Positions 5,453 through 9,216 of a stretch of 9,216 bases of DNA are shown here, one piece after another. The position numbers were made by a program, and so were the translations under genes. The stretch's first letter is position 1; each line of letters starts with the position of its first letter. Under the pieces are notes generated by a model, which was not told where the DNA came from, made no database searches, and saw only the letters and a list, made by a program, of their open reading frames with translations. This DNA comes from DATJUF01 sp035524095 (GTDB taxonomy: Bacteria; Desulfobacterota; Binatia; Binatales; Binataceae): positions 1 through 9,216 of the forward strand of contig DATKPK010000174.1 of assembly GCA_035524095.1 (NCBI GenBank), written 5' to 3'.

Positions 5453-7960
5453 TTACGGTTTGCAGACGGTACCGCTCGAATTCAGGCAAGCAACAGGTGG
5501 GGTCACGACCGGGCCTGCTGCGCCGATGAATTCGGCGACCGTGTTGCCGCCGTGGTTGACTACCCAAACGTTACCCGAGGAGTCGATGGCGACGCCGAAC
5601 GGTGAGTTGAAATTGGCACCGTCGGGTTCGAAATTGCTCTCCAGGGCACCTGCGGAGCTGATTACGGTCAGGTTCGTGCCGTCCGAATTGGTTACCCAAG
5701 CGTTATTGGCGCTGTCAATAGCGATGCCATAAGGACCTTCCAAGAGGGAATCCACGTCCCAAAGACCAACCAGAGCTCCTGCGTCGGTCAGCTCAGTGAC
5801 AGTGTCGCCAAAGGAGTTAGGTACCCATACGTTGTAGGGACTGGCGCCGTCGAGAGCGATGCTAAGCGGGATCTCGAAGTCAGCACCGGTCGGATTGCTG
5901 GCGGTATAGTTGTTATAGCCCGTACCACCGGTGGTTAACTCGGTAACGCTGCTGTCGAGCGCGTTTGTCACCCAGACGTTGGCTGGGCTGGCGTCGTCGA
6001 GAGCGATACCGAACGGATAGGAGAAGATCGCACCAGCCGGGCTCGACGCATTATAGACATTATAAGTTGGGCCAGTGGGAACCAACTCAGTCACGCTGTC
6101 ATTGGAGATGTTCGTTACCCAGACGTTATTTGAGGTGTCCACAGCCACGCCATATGGGCCAACGAAGTTTGCGCTGGCGAAGTTAGTTGCGGAAGGTGTA
6201 GTTGGCACTAACTCAGTGACGCTGTTGTTACCCGTGCCGGTGTCGCCGTTATTGGTCACAAAGACATTGCCATTTGAGTCGATCGCCACGCCCACGGGAT
6301 CATTGAAGTCGGCTCCAGTTGGGCTGGAGGCAGTGAAGTTGTTGGCCAAGGCGCCGCTAGGGGTCAACTCAGTCAGGGTGTTACCCGAAGAGTTGGGGAT
6401 CCACGGATCGCCGCTAGCGTCGATGGCAATTCCGATTGGGTGGTTGAAGTTGGAGCCGGCCGGGTTGAAGTTGAGTGCGATCTCATAGCCATCGTCGGGT
6501 GCGGCGCTGAGGTCCGGCGTAAAGGGTTCCCCGGAGAGGCCCTGGTTCGCAAACAACGCAGACACGCTACTGGTCGGGTTGATGGCCATGTAGTGGGCCG
6601 CGGCGAGAGTAGTCGAGCCGCCTGTGATAGTCAGCAGGTTAGTAGTGCATGCAGTTGACGAAGGGCCGGAACTTTGGATACAGGCCGCCAGGATGTTGGC
6701 GATGGTATTCATACGCTCGAGGCCGTCGCAGTTCACCGGCGCAGGATTATTTGCGCAGTTTACGGAAGTCGCATTGTAGGCCGTCCAGAAGGCCGCCGGA
6801 TCGCCGGTGGTTACATCGACGAGATTGGCTTGCGCTTGAGCTGCGGCGTTGCCCAACCCGATCAGGGCCGGGGTGCTTGCCGGCGCGCTGATCTGAGCAC
6901 CAGTCGAATCGGCGAATTGTGCCAGGGCCCATTCGTGAGCCACGGTGGTCAGCTCATTGATCGTGACTGAAGCTTCGGGAGAAGCAGCCGTTCCGACAAC
7001 ACCGCTCAAGCCGATCGCGCTGTTGGGGCTGTTGGTGCCTTGCGAGCCCCCAGTCGCAGTTATGTAGAGCACAGTCGTGCCCGGACTTGGTGCTATGTAC
7101 CCGACGGTGAAGTTGCCACTACCGTCGGTGGTTGCGGTCGCGAGAGGAGTCGCGGCAGCAGTATACCCAGAACTTCCAGCGGCGTAGAGCGTGACGCTGG
7201 CGCCAACGATCGGAGTAGCTCCACCCTCGACATTGCCGACAATCGTTGGGGTTGGGGTCGGGGTGAGGGTCGGCGTGTCAGTTGGCGTCGGTGTGTCAGT
7301 TGGCGTCGGTGTGTCAGTTGGTGTTGGCGTCCAGGTTGCGGTAGCAGTAGCCGTTGGCGTGTCAGTTGGCGTCGCGGTTGGGGTGGCAGACGCCGTCGGC
7401 GTCCAGGTCGCAGTCGCGGTCGCGGTTGGCGTGGGTGTCCAAGTCGCAGTAGGGGTAGAGGTTGGCGTCGCGGTTGGGGTCGGGGATGCCGGAGTGTAGA
7501 GGCAGATATTGCCCTTCGATATGCGGCATCCAGGATAGAATTCGAGGCCGATCAGATTGCCGTCGCAACTTGCACTCTTCATTCCGTGCGTGCAGCAGTA
7601 TTGGCCGTCCGAGCAGTCGGCCGCACATTTGGTATCCTCTTCGGTGCAATCGCTCGGCGTGGCAGGCATCTGGCAGATGTCCTTGGGCTTGCCACATGAC
7701 AACATCGCCAGCGAGTCGCCGCAGGTATGATTCTCGTTGCAGCAGTATTGCCCTGCGCTGCATCCGCCGATACCACCGGAAAAAGTCCCGCCGCAACCTA
7801 TATCTTTAGCGATTCCCGTGGAACCGCATACACGAGGCATCGTCGCGGAAGCCGGAAGCGCTCCGATCACGAGCGATGCTGTGATCAATAGTAGAAAGGC
7901 GCCGGCAAGCTTCAGCCACGCGACGCTCCTACTAACGGATTGAATAGTTAGTTTCCGCAT
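5453..7960 (-). CDS. Secreted multidomain protein: Cys-rich modules, Thr/Pro linker, NHL-type seven-bladed propeller
   Basis: Residues are counted from the ATG at 7960, chosen because it gives a standard signal peptide (MRKL..., hydrophobic core AFLLLITASLVIGAL, cleavage after ALPASA at 39) and has GGGGG a few bases upstream. An in-frame ATG at 7990 would add ten residues. Domains: 16 cysteines at 45-153 in two modules, each with a GQYCC core; a Thr/Pro linker at about 156-240; an Ig-like/carboxypeptidase-regulatory-type domain at about 241-305 (PIVGASVTLYAAG, TTDGSGNFTVGY); a helical region at about 330-480 (INELTTVAHEWALAQF, ANILAACIQSS) often paired with such propellers in environmental bacteria; and seven NHL/Vgb-like blades starting near 507, 554, 601, 648, 697, 742 and 786 (PxGxAxD...NVWVTN...SVTEL). 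No LPXTG, PEP-CTERM or other anchor is seen. The ligand is unknown; binding to a surface or polysaccharide is inference. No catalytic site was identified. Confidence 0.9.
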   Translation of the reverse strand: MRKLTIQSVSRSVAWLKLAGAFLLLITASLVIGALPASATMPRVCGSTGIAKDIGCGGTFSGGIGGCSAGQYCCNENHTCGDSLAMLSCGKPKDICQMPATPSDCTEEDTKCAADCSDGQYCCTHGMKSASCDGNLIGLEFYPGCRISKGNICLYTPASPTPTATPTSTPTATWTPTPTATATATWTPTASATPTATPTDTPTATATATWTPTPTDTPTPTDTPTPTDTPTLTPTPTPTIVGNVEGGATPIVGASVTLYAAGSSGYTAAATPLATATTDGSGNFTVGYIAPSPGTTVLYITATGGSQGTNSPNSAIGLSGVVGTAASPEASVTINELTTVAHEWALAQFADSTGAQISAPASTPALIGLGNAAAQAQANLVDVTTGDPAAFWTAYNATSVNCANNPAPVNCDGLERMNTIANILAACIQSSGPSSTACTTNLLTITGGSTTLAAAHYMAINPTSSVSALFANQGLSGEPFTPDLSAAPDDGYEIALNFNPAGSNFNHPIGIAIDASGDPWIPNSSGNTLTELTPSGALANNFTASSPTGADFNDPVGVAIDSNGNVFVTNNGDTGTGNNSVTELVPTTPSATNFASANFVGPYGVAVDTSNNVWVTNISNDSVTELVPTGPTYNVYNASSPAGAIFSYPFGIALDDASPANVWVTNALDSSVTELTTGGTGYNNYTASNPTGADFEIPLSIALDGASPYNVWVPNSFGDTVTELTDAGALVGLWDVDSLLEGPYGIAIDSANNAWVTNSDGTNLTVISSAGALESNFEPDGANFNSPFGVAIDSSGNVWVVNHGGNTVAEFIGAAGPVVTPPVACLNSSGTVCKP
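5516..6442 (-). other. Seven-fold NHL/Vgb-like blade repeats
   Basis: Within the secreted protein gene, seven repeats of 44-49 residues can be read. Each carries a PxG/PLS turn, AxD, a NVWVTN-like strand and a closing TEL/TVI/AEF strand. Blades 4 and 5 have a three-residue insert (DASP/GASP) before the NVWV strand. Seven is the count of a closed propeller, as in virginiamycin B lyase-type folds. The lyase catalytic histidine is not evident, so it is better called a structural or binding propeller. Confidence 0.8.
7241..7495 (-). repeat. Tandem-repeat DNA encoding the Thr/Pro linker
   Basis: About 85 codons encode almost only Thr and Pro with scattered Ala, Asp, Ser and Trp (units such as TPTPTD, TPTATATATW). 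At DNA level an 18-base unit, GTTGGCGTCGGTGTGTCA on the plus strand, occurs twice without mismatch at 7281-7298 and 7299-7316, with imperfect copies on both sides. The repeats stay in frame, so unit gain or loss would change linker length without breaking the protein. The linker separates the Cys-rich head from the rest and is a likely target for O-glycosylation (inference). Confidence 0.88.
7502..7828 (-). other. Duplicated cysteine-rich modules
   Basis: This segment encodes 16 cysteines in about 110 residues, directly after the signal peptide. The first module reads C-x10-C-x5-CC-x5-C-x8-C-x6-C with a GG-rich start (CGGTFSGGIGGC), close to the hevein-type pattern C-x8-C-x4-CC-x5-C-x6-C-x5-C. 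The second reads C-x6-C-x3-C-x5-CC-x8-C-x12-C-x7-C. Both have a GQYCC core. An even cysteine number in an exported protein points to disulfides. Hevein-like carbohydrate binding is only a hypothesis from spacing. Confidence 0.6.
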
Positions 7961-8504
7961 AGATACCCCCGGCAGAATGATATAGGCCATTTAGCCGTTA
8001 TCACGGATGAACCGCCGAATGGGTAGTAGATTTTTCCATCTGATCAGTAGGGCGCACCAATGATTATCGCAGCAAGTACGTCAGTTTTTTGGCAGTCATT
8101 CGTGTGCCATTAGTGAGTCGGTACTAGCTCGTTGTTTACATGAATTGACTGACAGTCCATCTACGTAGGCGGCGCCTCTCGCGGAGGGTGCGCCATGTGC
8201 GCAGAAGCTCATCACGTGGTAGCCGACACGCTCGCATTCAGAGGCAACCATCCTCGCGCCGCTTACGAGACTTACAAGTGGGATTAAGAGCCTCGCGTCG
8301 CGTGCTCGCGGCACTTTGCCATCGCTTGAGTCGCAAACCCGCCCTCTAACGGTTCGGAAGCCACGCCTACATACGCCGGCACGGCAAAACTGGTTTGGGT
8401 TGACATTCATTAGTTGGTCGATGAAGGTGCGCGCGGACCGCGTATCATGGGCGGCCAGGAGTCGAGCGGCGTCGTTTAGAGCGAGGCCGGAATCGGAGAT
8501 AGGT
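7961..8504. other. Gap between divergent genes, no convincing gene
   Basis: About 540 bases separate the divergent secreted protein and MgtC-family genes, so both promoters should lie here. I could not assign either. A perfect TTGACA at 8400-8405 lacks a -10 element at usable spacing. A weak stem lies near 8172-8192 (GGCGCCTC...GAGG...CGCC) without a T-run. A 104-aa minus-strand frame at 8096-8410 has no SD and no recognisable domain. The open frame extending the MgtC gene back to 8316 is Arg-rich and unlike protein. Remnants of a decayed gene are possible. Confidence 0.5.
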
Positions 8505-9209
8505 ATGACGTGGATACAATTTATCCTGCGGCTGGCTGTGGCTCAGTTGCTGGGCGCCGCTATCGGAGGCGAGCGGCAGTGGCGGCAGCGTATGGCAGGT
8601 CTCAGAACCAACGCTTTGGTGGCAACCGGCGCCGCGCTGTTCGTGATGCTGGGCAGTATGATCCCAGGGGAATCCAGCCCGACCCTGGTCGTTTCGTACG
8701 TCGTCTCGGGAATCGGATTTCTTGGCGGCGGCGTCATCCTGCGGGAGGGCTTCACGGTGCGCGGGCTGAATACGGCAGCTACGCTATGGTGCGCTGCGGC
8801 GGTCGGGTGTCTGGCGGGTTGGGGCTTTATTCCCGAGGCGTTCATCGCCGCGTTGTCGATTATCGGCGCGAATGTGCTGTTGCGGCCGCTGGCAATGAAG
8901 ATCAACCGCCAACCGTTGGAGAACAGCGAGATAGAGACGCACTATCTATGCTCAATCGTTTGCCGCAGCCAGGATGAGGCGCACGTCCGCGCCTTGCTTC
9001 TGCATAGCGTGAACAACGCCGCGATGACGCTGCAGGCGCTCGACAGTGAGGATCTGGAGGGAAACAACAAGGTTGAAGTGCAAGCCAGCCTGATAATGGC
9101 GGATCGCAATGATTCGCTGCTGGAGCAGGTCATTAGCCATTTGAGTCTTGAACCGGGGGTAAGTGCAGTGAGTTGGAAGGTCGTAGTCGCGGATGTCGGC
9201 ACGTCCTAG
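8505..9209 (+). CDS. MgtC/SapB family membrane protein
   Basis: This 234-residue protein belongs to the MgtC/SapB family: inner-membrane proteins best known as regulators of Mg2+ adaptation and, in Salmonella MgtC, of the F-type ATP synthase; many environmental members have no assigned role. The N-terminal half has the conserved blocks LLGAAIGGERQWR (14-27), AGLRTNALVATGAALF (31-46), VVSGIGFLGGGVILREG (66-82) and GLNTAATLWCAAAVG (87-101), and four or five membrane helices to about residue 130. The C-terminal 90 residues are soluble and resemble the ACT-like domain of long MgtC forms. The ATG at 8505 is chosen over the frame's upstream start at 8316 because GGAG (8495-8498) sits six bases before it and the family's conserved region begins there; the upstream 63 codons are Arg-rich and non-hydrophobic. 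The gene ends seven bases before the window edge. No Mg2+ riboswitch (M-box) was recognised upstream. Confidence 0.93.
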   Translation: MTWIQFILRLAVAQLLGAAIGGERQWRQRMAGLRTNALVATGAALFVMLGSMIPGESSPTLVVSYVVSGIGFLGGGVILREGFTVRGLNTAATLWCAAAVGCLAGWGFIPEAFIAALSIIGANVLLRPLAMKINRQPLENSEIETHYLCSIVCRSQDEAHVRALLLHSVNNAAMTLQALDSEDLEGNNKVEVQASLIMADRNDSLLEQVISHLSLEPGVSAVSWKVVVADVGTS

Positions 9210-9216
9210 AAGCGGC

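Noticed and set aside
7241..7495. Repeat array resembling CRISPR on the plus strand
   Set aside because: The units are 18 bases, adjacent without unique spacers, and are explained as in-frame Thr/Pro codons.
7040..7699. Plus-strand frames rich in Trp/Arg/Ser or Val/Gly repeats
   Set aside because: These are the reverse reading of the Thr/Pro linker repeats; the minus frame has a signal peptide, domains and consistent composition.
8400..8405. Perfect TTGACA as a -35 element for the MgtC-family gene
   Set aside because: No -10-like hexamer occurs at 16-18 bases. The nearest TATCAT (8443-8448) is 37 bases away.
8096..8410. 104-codon minus-strand frame in the divergent gap
   Set aside because: It has no SD, no domain and a mixed composition. 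It is recorded only as part of the unexplained gap.

Overview
The window has moderate-to-high GC, and most of its genes lie on the minus strand. The large secreted protein carries a Thr/Pro linker, a helical region (motifs such as ANILAACIQSS and EPFTPDLSAAP) and an NHL-type propeller. From memory, this combination is typical of soil and environmental Gram-negative phyla such as Acidobacteriota or Binatota. A Gram-negative envelope is also implied by the AcrB-type RND pump. No rRNA, tRNA or single-copy phylogenetic marker is present, so the assignment is tentative.

Layout. At the left end, on the plus strand, are two small genes: a 73-aa four-cysteine protein (176-397) and a 58-aa single-span membrane protein (451-627). 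Facing them is a minus-strand block. Read in its direction of transcription it holds a secreted Cys-rich/Thr-Pro/NHL-propeller protein (7960-5453), two perfect hairpins that close that unit (5443-5368), a HEAT-repeat protein (5244-4681), a possible 49-aa His/Cys microprotein (4610-4461), a complete RND efflux permease (4338-1123) and a small DUF202 membrane protein (1059-664). At the right end, after about 540 bases without a convincing gene, a plus-strand MgtC/SapB-family membrane protein (8505-9209) is complete just before the edge.

How the genes may work together. The RND permease and DUF202 genes are 63 bases apart on the same strand and could be co-transcribed. No periplasmic adaptor or outer-membrane channel gene lies beside the permease, so its partners must be encoded elsewhere or just outside the window. 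The secreted propeller protein has its own terminator and looks like an independent unit. The window shows no mobile element, CRISPR array or recognisable defence locus. The least explained items are the N-terminal cysteine modules of the secreted protein and the three very small genes. Promoters could not be assigned with confidence.
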